Below, one piece after another: positions 42,859-51,645 of a DNA stretch of 64,000 bases. Within the stretch, counting starts at the first letter, position 1. Each line of letters starts with the position of its first letter. The stretch lies in contig DASQMC010000016.1 in NCBI GenBank assembly GCA_035645695.1, positions 20,480-84,479 on the forward strand, written 5' to 3'. Below the pieces are notes generated by a model. The model ran no database searches. It worked only from the letters and a program-made list of their open reading frames with translations, and was not told where the DNA came from. Both the position numbers and the translations under genes were made by a program. Origin of the DNA: JAIVJZ01 sp035645695 (GTDB lineage Bacteria > Acidobacteriota > Blastocatellia > Pyrinomonadales > Pyrinomonadaceae).

Positions 42859-43984
42859 ATCGTCTACGGGGCGCGAACGACTGCTCACACTGCGCGATGC
42901 GATCAAGCGCGTCATAGACTATCGCACTTTTTACCTGCGCTACTGCCCGCACGCACATCCCGCGAGCGGCCGCCTGCAAACGCTCTGTCCCATCCCATCC
43001 CACGCGCACAGCGGCAGAGGCCAACCGGGACTCTCGGTAGACCTGACGCGCGGGCTCTTCCACTGCTTCTCGCGCGATGAGGGCGGCGACGCGATCCGTT
43101 TCTACGAACTGATGCACGAGGTAAAGTTCGGCCGCGCCGTGCAGGAACTCGCGCGCGAGTTCGGGCTGGCGGCGCGCAGCCGCGAGCGTTCGCTCGCGCA
43201 GCGCGCAGCGCCAGACGAGGCGGCGGCGTCCGGACAGGAGGAACCCGAACCGCTCGGCGCGGAACGTCTGGGCGCGGTCTGCGAGACGCTACTGGCGGCC
43301 TGTCGCGCGGAAGATCAGACGGAAGGACTGGCCTATCTCGCGCGACGCGGGATCGACGCCGGGACGACGCGTCGCGCGGGCGTTGTTTACTTTCCGCGAC
43401 GCGCTTACAGGCGCGTGATGCGAACGATGCAGTTGGCGTTTCCGCTCGCGGAGTTACGGCGAAGCGGTTTGTTCAATGCGCGGGCGCACCTGACGTTTTA
43501 CCGTCATCGCCTGCTGTTCCCGTTTCGCGTCGAGCGGCGCGCGATCTATTTGCAGGCGCGAACGACCGCCGCGGGGGTCGAGCCGCGCTGGCACAATATG
43601 CGCGGCGCAGTGCCCGCGCTCTTCAACGTCGATTGTCTGAGCGAACTGGCGAGCGGCAGCGTCGTCTATCTGGTGGAGGGTTTTACGGACACGCTGACGC
43701 TGCTCGCGCATGGCTTCGCGGCGGTCGGACTCGTCGGCGCGGGCGGCCTGAAGGAAGAATGGGTCGCGCCCCTCGGTCGCTTTCGCGTCATCGCCGTGCT
43801 CGACCCGGATGCGGCCGGACGACGCGCCGCCGAACGATACGCCGAACTCTTCAACGAGCGCGGCCTCACGCTCACGCGCATCACGCTCCCGTCGGATGTC
43901 AACGATTTCTTCCGACGCCACCGCGCGGCGGCGTTGGAGTTCGCCCTGTTGACGGAAGCCGCAATAGACGGTAACGAGGGATGA
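42842..43984 (+). CDS. DnaG-like primase with degenerate zinc finger
   Basis: 380 residues. The N-terminus is a CHC2-type zinc-binding domain: Cys49, His54 and Cys75 (FHCFSRDEGGD) are present, but the fourth ligand is Arg78, so zinc binding may be impaired. The DnaG core follows (LAYLARRGIDAGTTRRAGVV, RHRLLFPFRV, IYLQARTTAAG). The TOPRIM motif has Glu279 (LVEGFTD) and Asp321/Asp323 (VLDPDAAG). There is no helicase-binding or helicase domain, and it is much shorter than chromosomal DnaG. Plasmid, phage or accessory primases look like this. The start overlaps the ImmA-like gene. Confidence 0.88.
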   Translation: MVMPVESSTGRERLLTLRDAIKRVIDYRTFYLRYCPHAHPASGRLQTLCPIPSHAHSGRGQPGLSVDLTRGLFHCFSRDEGGDAIRFYELMHEVKFGRAVQELAREFGLAARSRERSLAQRAAPDEAAASGQEEPEPLGAERLGAVCETLLAACRAEDQTEGLAYLARRGIDAGTTRRAGVVYFPRRAYRRVMRTMQLAFPLAELRRSGLFNARAHLTFYRHRLLFPFRVERRAIYLQARTTAAGVEPRWHNMRGAVPALFNVDCLSELASGSVVYLVEGFTDTLTLLAHGFAAVGLVGAGGLKEEWVAPLGRFRVIAVLDPDAAGRRAAERYAELFNERGLTLTRITLPSDVNDFFRRHRAAALEFALLTEAAIDGNEG

Positions 43985-44046
43985 AGGGAACGCACGATTC
44001 GCCCGAACGCGCCGTCCGTTTTCGCACGCATCTTCCGCCTTAATCC

Positions 44047-44074
44047 TTGCTCTGCCGCGTCCTTCATCTATAAT
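44047..44074 (+). promoter_or_regulatory. Sigma70 promoter of the SpoIIE phosphatase gene
   Basis: TTGCTC (44047-44052), 16-base spacer and a perfect TATAAT (44069-44074). The start point near 44081 rules out the in-frame TTG at 44081 as a start codon. Confidence 0.68.
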
Positions 44075-44128
44075 CTTAGTTTGGCGTCCGCGCAGGGTCG
44101 CGCGCCTCCTGCGGGGAAGCTCGGGTGG

Positions 44129-45451
44129 ATGGTGTTTGTTATGACGGAACCGATCACAGATGCGGCGGCGGCGACGGTGAGGGCGGACTTGACCGTCGTC
44201 GATAAGTTGCGGATGCTGCTCGACATCACGAAGAAGATCAGTCGCTCGCTCGACGTTGACGAAGTGCTCGAACTCGTGATGGACACGCTCGGCTCGCTCC
44301 TTCCATACGACGCGGCGGGCATTTACATGATCGAGCGCAACGGGCAGGCATCCGGCGACGGCGACCTCGGCGCGCTCAAGGGTTTCAGCACGACCTCCGT
44401 GCGCGGCTACGACATCAGCGAGTTGACCGAACTGCACCTGAAAGTGGGCGAGGGACTGCTCGGCTACGCGGCGCAGACGGGCGAACCCCTGATCGTGCAG
44501 GACGTAAGCCTTGACCCGCGATACGTCAACGCGCGCCGCTCCACCTGCTCGGAGATGGTGGCGCCGATCATCTCGAACGAAGAAGTGATCGGGGCGTTCG
44601 ATCTGGAAAGCGACCGGAAGAACGCTTACACCAAAGACGATCTGGAAATCCTCATGCTGCTTGCCTCGCAAGTCGCGATTATCATCGAGAAGGCGATGCT
44701 GCACGAGCAGTCGGTCGAGAAGAAACGCTTGCAGGCGCAACTCGAAGTCGCGCGCCACGTCCAGCTCGAACTGTTGCCCTCACGCGACCCCCAACTCGAA
44801 GGCTTCGACATCAGCGCGTACAACTTTTCGACCGAAGAAGTCTCCGGCGACTATTACGATTTCGTCAGTCTCTACGAGGATCATCTCGGCATCGTGATCG
44901 CGGACGTGTCGGGCAAGGGCGTGCCCGCCGCGCTCCTGATGGCCTTCCTGCGCGCCAGCCTTCGCGCCGCCATCCACATCGGCTACGCGCCGAACATCTC
45001 GATGTCGAAGGTCAATTACCTGCTCTGGGAATCCATCGAAAACAACCAGTACGTGACGGCCTTCTACGGCGCGCTCGATTCGACGAACCGCACGCTCGCA
45101 TACGCCAACGCCGGACACAACCCCCCGCTCATCATGGACGCCGGAGGCAACGCGCGCTTCATCGAACGCGGCGGCATCCCGCTCGGCATGTTTCGCGACA
45201 CGCGCTACTACGAATACTACCTGCCCATCCAGGCCGGCCAACTCATCCTGCTCTATACCGACGGCATCACGGAGGCCACAGACGAATCGGGCGCGGAATA
45301 CGGGCGCGAGCGACTCGAACTCAAGGTGCGTGAAGGGCGCGAGTTGAGCGCGCGCAAGTTGATAGACTTCCTCTACGCCGACGTGCTCGCGTGGACGGGC
45401 GGCCGCGGCGCGAGCGACGATGTGACTTTCGTCGTCGTCAAGGCTCTGTAG
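44129..45451 (+). CDS. GAF domain-SpoIIE/RsbU-type protein phosphatase
   Basis: About 440 residues; ATG 44129 or 44141 are both possible. The N-terminal helix (DKLRMLLDITKKISRSLDVD) leads into a GAF domain (about 30-190; LLPYDAAGIYMIE, GEGLLGYAAQTGEPLIVQDV). A coiled linker (VEKKRLQAQLEVARHVQLEL) is followed by a PP2C-like SpoIIE domain with EVSGDYYDFV, IADVSGKGVPAALLMAFLRA, YANAGHNPPLI and LLYTDGITEATD. These are the metal-binding Asp and Gly positions of RsbU-type Ser/Thr phosphatases, usually acting on anti-sigma antagonists. No partner gene is adjacent. Confidence 0.93.
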   Translation: MVFVMTEPITDAAAATVRADLTVVDKLRMLLDITKKISRSLDVDEVLELVMDTLGSLLPYDAAGIYMIERNGQASGDGDLGALKGFSTTSVRGYDISELTELHLKVGEGLLGYAAQTGEPLIVQDVSLDPRYVNARRSTCSEMVAPIISNEEVIGAFDLESDRKNAYTKDDLEILMLLASQVAIIIEKAMLHEQSVEKKRLQAQLEVARHVQLELLPSRDPQLEGFDISAYNFSTEEVSGDYYDFVSLYEDHLGIVIADVSGKGVPAALLMAFLRASLRAAIHIGYAPNISMSKVNYLLWESIENNQYVTAFYGALDSTNRTLAYANAGHNPPLIMDAGGNARFIERGGIPLGMFRDTRYYEYYLPIQAGQLILLYTDGITEATDESGAEYGRERLELKVREGRELSARKLIDFLYADVLAWTGGRGASDDVTFVVVKAL

Positions 45452-45461
45452 AAAAGCAAAA

Positions 45462-45492
45462 CAGGGACGGCCTTGATAAGAGGCCGTCCCTG
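45462..45492. terminator. Terminator-like hairpin between convergent genes
   Basis: CAGGGACGGCCT and AGGCCGTCCCTG form a perfect 12-bp stem with a 7-base loop, 10 bases after the phosphatase stop. There is no strong T-run (TCCCGGTT follows); on the minus strand TTTTGCTTTTC follows, so it may serve the convergent small gene better. Confidence 0.7.
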
Positions 45493-45518
45493 TCCCGGTT
45501 AAACGTGCTCGTTGGGAA

Positions 45519-45776
45519 TCAGTGTGCGGTCAGCGAACTATGCGCGTGGTCGCCGCCCGGGGCGAGCGCGGCACGATAGCGGCCGTAGTGAAACTCGGAT
45601 TCCGTCTCGGTGAATGCGTAAACGTCAAAGCCGTAAGCGTCGAAGTAAGCTGCCAAGTCATCGGACGAGCGGAGAAAAACTTCGGGAGAGTAACCCGCTT
45701 CTTCACGAATCTCCAGCAGGCGCTCAAGCACCTCCAGCGGAGCAAAAACTCTCACAGGGTCTCTGTATGTTGCCAT
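45519..45776 (-). CDS. Hypothetical protein, 85 residues
   Basis: MATYRDPVRVFAPLEVLERL, then a helical LEIREEAGYSPEVFLRSSDD, a short Tyr/Phe-rich strand region (YFDAYGFDVYAFTETESEF) and a His/Ser-rich end. No family is recognised. It sits alone between convergent and divergent neighbours with a terminator-like hairpin beyond its stop. Codon use resembles the neighbours, which supports it as a real gene. Confidence 0.5.
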   Translation of the reverse strand: MATYRDPVRVFAPLEVLERLLEIREEAGYSPEVFLRSSDDLAAYFDAYGFDVYAFTETESEFHYGRYRAALAPGGDHAHSSLTAH

Positions 45777-46064
45777 AACCTGATAAGCGCCCCTTTCCGG
45801 TCAATTCGGGATGCTGGCCGCAAACTCCGGTTCAAGCACATCCCGTGCCTTGCCTACAGTTTGATGTACGCCTTAAACAGGTCAGTTGTTTGCCCGCAGC
45901 ATATTTTTTTCGTTACAGGCTTTACGAAAGTTTGCTCGGAACTGTACATTAGTAAAGTCCCGTCGCCGGTAGACGGCCAAAAGCCGTGGGCGATAAACTC
46001 ACGGACAACAATCCGCCCGATCCTTTCTTTTCAATCCATTTTCTCGTAAACACCTGCGAATTTT
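45777..46064. other. Leader region of pilT
   Basis: A 288-base AT-richer gap between divergent genes. It contains a small hairpin (ACGGC-CAAAA-GCCGT near 45975) and TACATT-like boxes near 45945. I checked for a cyclic-di-GMP riboswitch because of the pilT context, but the GGGCAAA, GACGCAAAGCC and GGTAGC core motifs are absent. No ribosome-binding site precedes the ATG. Confidence 0.4.
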
Positions 46065-47306
46065 ATGTTGACTCAAACGCCGCACGCCGCTCAGACGGCG
46101 AGCACACACGCCGCCGATGCGGGCGCGCCGTCCGCCGCCGCCGCGCCGCTGAATTTCGTCCACGTACTGCAAACGATGCTTTCGGCTTCGGGCAAGGTCA
46201 GCGACCTGATCTTCTCGCCGGGGCGACCGCCGCAGATCGAATTGCTGGGTAAATTGAAGGGCATCGCCTATCCCGGCCTCGAAAAACTGACGCCCGCGCA
46301 CACCTCCGGCATCTCGAAGATCATCATGGCGCGTAATCCGGCGGCGGTCGAGAGTCTGGAAAAATTCGGCTCGGCCGATGTTTCATTCAGCGCGCCCGGC
46401 CTGTCGCGTTTTCGCGTCAACATCTTCATGCAGCGGGGCACGCACGCCATCGTCATGCGCGTCATCCCGCAAGACCCGCCCGGCTGGAAGGAACTCAACC
46501 TCCCGGCGCAACTCAAAAGCATCACCGAACTCAAGAACGGCCTCGTCCTCGTCACCGGCCCGACCGGCTCCGGCAAATCCTCCACGCTCGCGGCCATCAT
46601 CGACCTTATCAACGAGGAGAAGTATTACCACATCGTCACCATCGAAGACCCCATCGAGTTTCTCCACCGACACAAGAACTCGACCATCCACCAGCGCGAA
46701 CTCCACTCGGACACGCCCGACTTCGCGCGCGCCCTGCGCGCCGCGCTCAGGCAAGCCCCGAAGGTGATCCTCGTCGGCGAGATGCGCGACCGGGAGACGA
46801 TTGAAGTCGCGCTGGAAGCGGCCGAAACCGGCCACCTCGTCCTCTCCACCCTCCACACGATTGATGCGTCGAAAACCGTCGACCGCATCATCGGCGTCTT
46901 CCCGAAAAACGAAGAAGCCTCGATCCGCGCGCGTCTATCGCAGACCTTCCGGTTCATCATCTCGCAACGTCTCGTCCCGCGCGCCGACGGCAAGGGGCGC
47001 ATCGCGGCCATTGAGATACTCAAATCCACTGCGCGCACGCGCGAATACATGGAACGCGGCGAGCACGAAGGCCGCTCGCTCATCGACGCGATGGAGCAGG
47101 GCGAACTCGAAGGTATGCAAACCTTCGACAACGTGCTTGAGAAGTTGATCCGCAACGGCACTTTGAACAAAGAAGAGGCTCTCGCCTACGCCTCGAATCA
47201 AGGCAACCTGCGCCTCAAACTCGTCGACTTCGACGGTACGCCCGAGGAACAGAAAACCTCGCGCCCGCAAAACGGCGGCGGCTCGATGCTCGACATGCTC
47301 GATTGA
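46065..47306 (+). CDS. pilT: Type IV pilus retraction ATPase PilT
   Basis: 413 residues of the GspE/PilT secretion ATPase family. The N-terminal domain is followed by Walker A GPTGSGKS (165-172), the Asp box (IVTIEDPIEFLH), Walker B region (PKVILVGEMRD) and His box (ETGHLVLSTLHTIDASKT). AIRNLIRE-type PilT residues are partly replaced here. The C-terminus is a hydrophilic Gln/Asp/Gly-rich tail. It powers pilus depolymerisation at the inner membrane; no other pil gene is nearby. The N-terminus has an Ala/His-rich extension of about 30 residues. Confidence 0.9.
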   Translation: MLTQTPHAAQTASTHAADAGAPSAAAAPLNFVHVLQTMLSASGKVSDLIFSPGRPPQIELLGKLKGIAYPGLEKLTPAHTSGISKIIMARNPAAVESLEKFGSADVSFSAPGLSRFRVNIFMQRGTHAIVMRVIPQDPPGWKELNLPAQLKSITELKNGLVLVTGPTGSGKSSTLAAIIDLINEEKYYHIVTIEDPIEFLHRHKNSTIHQRELHSDTPDFARALRAALRQAPKVILVGEMRDRETIEVALEAAETGHLVLSTLHTIDASKTVDRIIGVFPKNEEASIRARLSQTFRFIISQRLVPRADGKGRIAAIEILKSTARTREYMERGEHEGRSLIDAMEQGELEGMQTFDNVLEKLIRNGTLNKEEALAYASNQGNLRLKLVDFDGTPEEQKTSRPQNGGGSMLDMLD

Positions 47307-47310
47307 TCAA

Positions 47311-47463
47311 GGCGAAAAGGGAAAAGACAGGGGAAGGGGTAAGGGGGAAGGGGTAAAGGTAGGAATCAGGCGGCGCGCGATAAACGCGTCTTCTTGTCTT
47401 TACCTTTCCCCTTTCCCCCTTTACCCTTTCCCCTTAATCTTTCCCCCTTACCCTTTCCCCTTT
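47311..47463. repeat. Large inverted repeat, GGGGAAGGGGTAAGGGGG words
   Basis: Purine arm 47311-47359, 39-base loop, longer pyrimidine arm 47399-47463. The arms differ in copy number, which suggests slippage. It starts 4 bases after the pilT stop. Confidence 0.78.
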
Positions 47464-47523
47464 TGCCTTTTGCCTTTCCCGTCTCCGGCATCGCGAAACA
47501 GCATCGGCGCGTCTAAACTTTGT

Positions 47524-48879
47524 ATGGTTACAAGGTTTAAAAGGCGCGCTATTTTTGTTTTCGTCATCGTCGTGGCAATCGGCTCGGCGTTCATGGCCGC
47601 ATCGTGGGGCAATAAACGTTCGTCGCGTAAAGGCATCCCGGCGGCAGTCGTCGGCGCGCCCGCGAAGCGCGAGTTGACGCCTTTGCCGGTGCGGCCTCTA
47701 TCGCCCGCGCTCGAAGCCTTGCGCCGACGCGTGATGCTGGGGGTGGCCGCGACGCGCGAACTCGACTGGCAACGCGACGCAGGGATGAGCGAGCTTTCCG
47801 GTTGGGAATACGGCACGCGCACGAAGGAGGTGGCCGACGCGCTGGCGGGCGATGAATTGCGCGCTCTGAGCAGGCTCGCCGTCGCGGGCGGGATGTTGCC
47901 CGAAGGCACGGACCTCGCCACGCTCGCCGCGAGTTTCACCGCCGCCTCGGCGGGCGCGGCCTATTCGCCCCACGATAAGCGCGTGCTCATCCTCGCCGGT
48001 CAGGGCGCGGACGCCCCTTCGCGCGACGAATCGCTCATCACGCACGAGTATGTCCACGCGCTACAGGATCAGCATTTCGACCTGCTGAAACTGTTCTCCG
48101 CGCGCCCCTACAATTTCGACCGCACGGAGGCCGCCTTCGCCGTCGTCGAAGGCGATGCGATGAACGTGCAACGACGCCGCGAGCAGACCGACGCCGTCTG
48201 GTCGCGCCGCACGCTCGAAGAGATCGGGCGCGGCGAAGACGCGCGCTTCGGCGACTACCGGCGCGAGATAGGCGCGTTCTTCCCGCCGCTCCTGACCGAA
48301 ACCTTCATCTTCCGCTACCGCGACGGCACGCGCTTCGTCGAAGCGGTGCGTCGCTCAAAGGGCGCGCGCGGCGTGGACGAACTTTTGCGCCGCCCGCCCG
48401 CGTCGAGCGAGCAGGTTCTGCACCCCGAAAAATATTTCGCTAACGAATCGCCGCGCGACGTGACGCTCGACGCGGGACGATTCGACGCGAACGGTTGGAA
48501 CGAGGCGGCCACGACGCCGCTCGGCGAACTCGGCGTGCGCGGCCTGCTCTCGAAGTCGCTCCCGCCGGGGGAAGCGACGCGCGCGGCGGCGGGTTGGGGC
48601 GGCGACCGCGCCCATTTATTCGAGCGCGCCCGCAGCACGCCGCTTTTCGTCTGGAAGACCCGCTGGGACTCGCCCGGAGAAGCTGCCGAGTTTTTCCGTG
48701 CCTATAACGTCTTCTGCGGGAAATCCGGCCAACAGCGAGACGGCGCGAAAGATTCTTCGCAAGGCATCTGGCAGAGCGGCGCGCTCTCCACATTCGTCCG
48801 TCTCGAAGGCGATCAAGTCGTCATCATCCGCGGCGCGGAGGCGGACGCGCGGGGCGCGCTTGAGTTCGCGCTTCGATAA
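47524..48879 (+). CDS. Membrane-anchored HEYVH metalloprotease-like protein
   Basis: 451 residues from ATG 47524. An N-terminal uncleaved signal anchor (MVTRFKRRAIFVFVIVVAIG) leads to a periplasmic domain. THEYVHALQDQHFDL with HEYVH at 174-178 is an HExxH zinc motif; the ALQDQHFDL continuation is shared with large uncharacterised surface proteins such as the haloarchaeal Hvo_1808 type. A beta-rich C-terminal region follows (RLEGDQVVIIRGAEADARGA). No third ligand can be assigned. Likely a secreted or envelope peptidase, but catalysis is inferred. No ribosome-binding site visible. Confidence 0.72.
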   Translation: MVTRFKRRAIFVFVIVVAIGSAFMAASWGNKRSSRKGIPAAVVGAPAKRELTPLPVRPLSPALEALRRRVMLGVAATRELDWQRDAGMSELSGWEYGTRTKEVADALAGDELRALSRLAVAGGMLPEGTDLATLAASFTAASAGAAYSPHDKRVLILAGQGADAPSRDESLITHEYVHALQDQHFDLLKLFSARPYNFDRTEAAFAVVEGDAMNVQRRREQTDAVWSRRTLEEIGRGEDARFGDYRREIGAFFPPLLTETFIFRYRDGTRFVEAVRRSKGARGVDELLRRPPASSEQVLHPEKYFANESPRDVTLDAGRFDANGWNEAATTPLGELGVRGLLSKSLPPGEATRAAAGWGGDRAHLFERARSTPLFVWKTRWDSPGEAAEFFRAYNVFCGKSGQQRDGAKDSSQGIWQSGALSTFVRLEGDQVVIIRGAEADARGALEFALR

Positions 48880-48942
48880 ATTAACGTGAGTTCGACGCAA
48901 TTGCAGATGAGTGAAAGCCCCGCCTTGTCAGCAATTTATTCT

Positions 48943-50460
48943 TTATTTCCGTGGCGGCGCGATCTCGTTCGCGACGATGAGGGCGGATTGGGTGACGGCT
49001 GCAAGGCCGTTGCCGGGGAAAACCGTGTCGCCGACGGTGTATAAATTCGGGAACGGCGAGCGGTGCGTGAAGGCGTCTGCATCACTGTAGTTGGCGAGCG
49101 TCTGCGGGATGCCGCCCGTCATGCCGAGTTTGCGGCGCGTCCCTTCGTAGAAGGTGCGCGGCGTCGCCGTCTCGATCACTTCCACGCCCGCGCCGAGTTC
49201 GGGGAGCGCGGCGTGCAGTCGCTTCCAACACGCTTCGAGCATCTGTTGATCCTGCGTCTCGTGTTCGGTCTCGTCCGTGTGATAGCCGAACCACTCGGCG
49301 GCGTCCGTGTAGAGCGAGACGGTGACGGCGCGCTTGCCGGCGGGCGCTCGCTTCGCATCCCATGCGGGCGACGCGCTGAACATGAACTGCGCACGCTCCG
49401 CATCGTACGTTTCGCCCTCCTGCCAACTGTCGAGCGCGAGGAGATGTTCGGCCGGGAGCCGCCTGACGGCATCGTCGTCCGCGCCGAGATAGAGCAGGTA
49501 CGCGCCCCATCCGCGCGTCGATTTCAGACGCTCGCGCAGGCCGCCGGGCGTGCGCGACGCGCCGACGAGTTTGCCGTAGGTGTCCCAGACGGTGAGATTG
49601 CTGACGACGGCGCGCGTCGCGCGGACGCTCTCGCCGCTCAGCAGATCGACTCCGGCGGCGCGCCCGTCCGCGTCGAACGCGAGTCGCAGAGCGGTCGCGT
49701 CGAATCGAACGCGGCCGCCGCTCTGTTTGATGGAATCCGTGAGAGAGCGCGCGAGTGCGGACGCGCCGCCGCCGAGGGCGTAGAGGCCGCGACGCGGCAG
49801 ATCGAGCGCGACGGCCGCGTACAGGTAAGCACATTCGTCGCTCGCGCAACCGGCGTAGATTTGCAGTTGCGCATCTATGAAGCGGCGAAAGCGCAGGGAA
49901 GCGCCCGCGAGATGTTCGGCCGCCGTGTGTGTTTGCAGGGCGAGGATGCGCGAGGCCTGCCGCGCCTCGGCCGCCATGAGTTTCATGCGCCCGAGCTTGC
50001 CGAGCGTGGCGAGGTCGGGGGCGCGTCGTGCGCTGCGTTGGAGCGCTTCGGCGACGGGCATGAGTTCGCGGTAGAAGTTGATCGCGGCATGAGCGCATTC
50101 GGGGAACGCGCGGCTCAACTCCTGCTCAAACTCGCCTACACCATCGCCGCTTTCGACGCCGACCCGCACCTCGGTCGCATCGGGCAAGCGCACGACGTAA
50201 GCGGGCGCGAGCCTGCGCGCTTCGGGCGGGGCGACGGGCAATTCCGCGTAGACGCGCGCGTGAATGTCTTCGTCGCCCCAGCCGGCGTAGAGTCCGGCGG
50301 TCGTCTCGAATTCGTAGCCGAACCGCTCGAACGTCGTCGCGCAGCCGCCGCCGCGCGATTCCTTTTCCAGCACGCACACGTCAACGCCGCGCGCGGCGAG
50401 AAGCGCGGCCGTCGTCAGGCCGCCAATTCCCGCGCCGACGACGACCACTTCATGTGTCAT
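48943..50460 (-). CDS. CrtI-like FAD-dependent oxidoreductase (phytoene desaturase family)
   Basis: 505 residues. The FAD-binding start VVVVGAGIGGLTTAALLAAR (4-23) and LEKESRGGGCATTFERFGYE are the carotenoid desaturase/isomerase signatures. The C-terminal motif NLYTVGDTVFPGNGLAAVTQ is the second FAD-binding segment. It could be a phytoene desaturase, a carotenoid isomerase (CrtISO) or a related retinol saturase-type enzyme; no crtB or other carotenoid gene is in the window. The start is 5 bases past the stop of the CPBP gene, so the two are co-transcribed. Confidence 0.88.
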   Translation of the reverse strand: MTHEVVVVGAGIGGLTTAALLAARGVDVCVLEKESRGGGCATTFERFGYEFETTAGLYAGWGDEDIHARVYAELPVAPPEARRLAPAYVVRLPDATEVRVGVESGDGVGEFEQELSRAFPECAHAAINFYRELMPVAEALQRSARRAPDLATLGKLGRMKLMAAEARQASRILALQTHTAAEHLAGASLRFRRFIDAQLQIYAGCASDECAYLYAAVALDLPRRGLYALGGGASALARSLTDSIKQSGGRVRFDATALRLAFDADGRAAGVDLLSGESVRATRAVVSNLTVWDTYGKLVGASRTPGGLRERLKSTRGWGAYLLYLGADDDAVRRLPAEHLLALDSWQEGETYDAERAQFMFSASPAWDAKRAPAGKRAVTVSLYTDAAEWFGYHTDETEHETQDQQMLEACWKRLHAALPELGAGVEVIETATPRTFYEGTRRKLGMTGGIPQTLANYSDADAFTHRSPFPNLYTVGDTVFPGNGLAAVTQSALIVANEIAPPRK

Positions 50461-50465
50461 GGTTT

Positions 50466-51407
50466 TTATATCCGGCCGATGAGCGCGCGAGCGAGCGCGT
50501 CGAGCAACATCCCCTGCGGGGCGTTCGGCTGCGTGGGAAGCAGCGTCTTGAAGTAGGGCTGCGCGACGATGATGATGGCCTGTATGCCGTTGAAGGCGGC
50601 GTGGATGGCGAAGCAGGGAAGCAGGCGGCCGGTGCGTGCGCGCACCCACGTCAGCACGAAACTGAGCACCGCCACCGCCGCGATCACGCCCAGATTATTG
50701 CGATACTGCATGAGGTGCACGGCGGCGAACATAACGGAGACGATGACGATGGCGAGATTCTTTCCCGTGGCGCGTTCGAGCGGCGGGTACAGCACACCGC
50801 GATAGATCGTCTCCTCGACAATCGGGGCGGTCGCGACGGCGAGAAACGCGATGCTGAACCGCGCCGCGTTTGAACTGGCGATGATCCGGTCAATGTCGGT
50901 TTCCTGTCCGCCGAACAACGTCGCCAACATCATGCCGAATATCCACAAGCCGACCGCCAGCCCGACGCAGGTCCAAAAACCGAAACGCTTGTCCCAACTC
51001 CACCCGACGGCTTCGCGAAACGGTCGTTTGCCGAAGCCCGTCACCACCGCCCACGCCACGCCGAGTGTCAACAGGTGTACCGGAACCATAGCCGCTATCG
51101 AAAACAGTATGAGCAGCGGGTCGGATTCCAGCGTGCGCTGCAAGTCGGGCGCGCCGAGCGACGGCCGTCGGACGACCGCGTAGACGGCCAGTGCCAGCAC
51201 GCCGCCCACCACGAGCAACCCTACGCTCGTGAACCAGACGCCGAAGGCCGCCGCGAGTCCCCACGCCGGATTGCCCGCGTCGTTCGGGGGCGGGGCGGCA
51301 GGCGCGACCGGAGTCTGCGCGTCGTATGAACCCGGCGGCTCTATAACAGGCGCGCTCGAAGCGGTGTCGGAATTAAGTCTGTACGGAGTCTCAGTCGGTC
51401 TGTCCAC
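50466..51407 (-). CDS. CPBP-family intramembrane glutamic protease (Abi)
   Basis: About 314 residues from GTG 51407. A much longer frame to 51545 would read through the GGGGAAGG repeat arm and give Pro/Ser/Leu-rich nonsense, so I exclude it, though the true start is uncertain because no ribosome-binding site is clear. Six to eight transmembrane helices. The CAAX/Abi motifs are VEETIYRGVLYPPLE (EExxxR), FAAVHLMQY and FAIHAAFNGIQ (HxxxN). Family members are membrane proteases of the Rce1 type. In tandem with a carotenoid-type oxidoreductase. Confidence 0.85.
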   Translation of the reverse strand: MDRPTETPYRLNSDTASSAPVIEPPGSYDAQTPVAPAAPPPNDAGNPAWGLAAAFGVWFTSVGLLVVGGVLALAVYAVVRRPSLGAPDLQRTLESDPLLILFSIAAMVPVHLLTLGVAWAVVTGFGKRPFREAVGWSWDKRFGFWTCVGLAVGLWIFGMMLATLFGGQETDIDRIIASSNAARFSIAFLAVATAPIVEETIYRGVLYPPLERATGKNLAIVIVSVMFAAVHLMQYRNNLGVIAAVAVLSFVLTWVRARTGRLLPCFAIHAAFNGIQAIIIVAQPYFKTLLPTQPNAPQGMLLDALARALIGRI

Positions 51408-51461
51408 GATAATTTCGAGTGTAAGAGACGAGAGGGTGAGCGTCAACCGGAGGGTCAAGAT

Positions 51462-51645
51462 TAAAGGGGAAGGGGTAAAGGGCAAGGGGGAAGGGGCAAA
51501 GGGTAAAGGGCAAGGGGGAAGGGGGAAGGGGGAAGGGGAAAACAAGAAGAATCGTTTATCGTAAGAAGACGCGTTTGTCGCGTGCCGCTCGCTTTCTTCC
51601 TTTACCCTTTACCCCTTCCCCCTTTCCCCTTGCCCCTTTTACCCT
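51462..51645. repeat. Large inverted repeat, GGGGAAGGGGCAAAGG words
   Basis: An 80-base purine arm 51462-51542 and a 49-base pyrimidine arm 51597-51645 around a 54-base loop. The left arm is the longest of its family. The Nudix stop codon TAG at 51639 is part of the right arm. Confidence 0.82.

Noticed and set aside
45850..46064. Cyclic-di-GMP riboswitch before pilT
   Set aside because: The conserved core segments of the GEMM motif are absent; only a simple hairpin is visible.
49063..50556. 497-codon open frame on the plus strand
   Set aside because: It is the antisense shadow of the CrtI-like gene; the minus-strand frame has clear FAD-binding motifs, and the plus frame has the Arg/Gly/Asp-rich composition of shadow frames in GC-rich DNA.
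51408..51545. N-terminal extension of the CPBP protease
   Set aside because: It translates the GGGGAAGG repeat arm into Pro/Ser/Leu low complexity.
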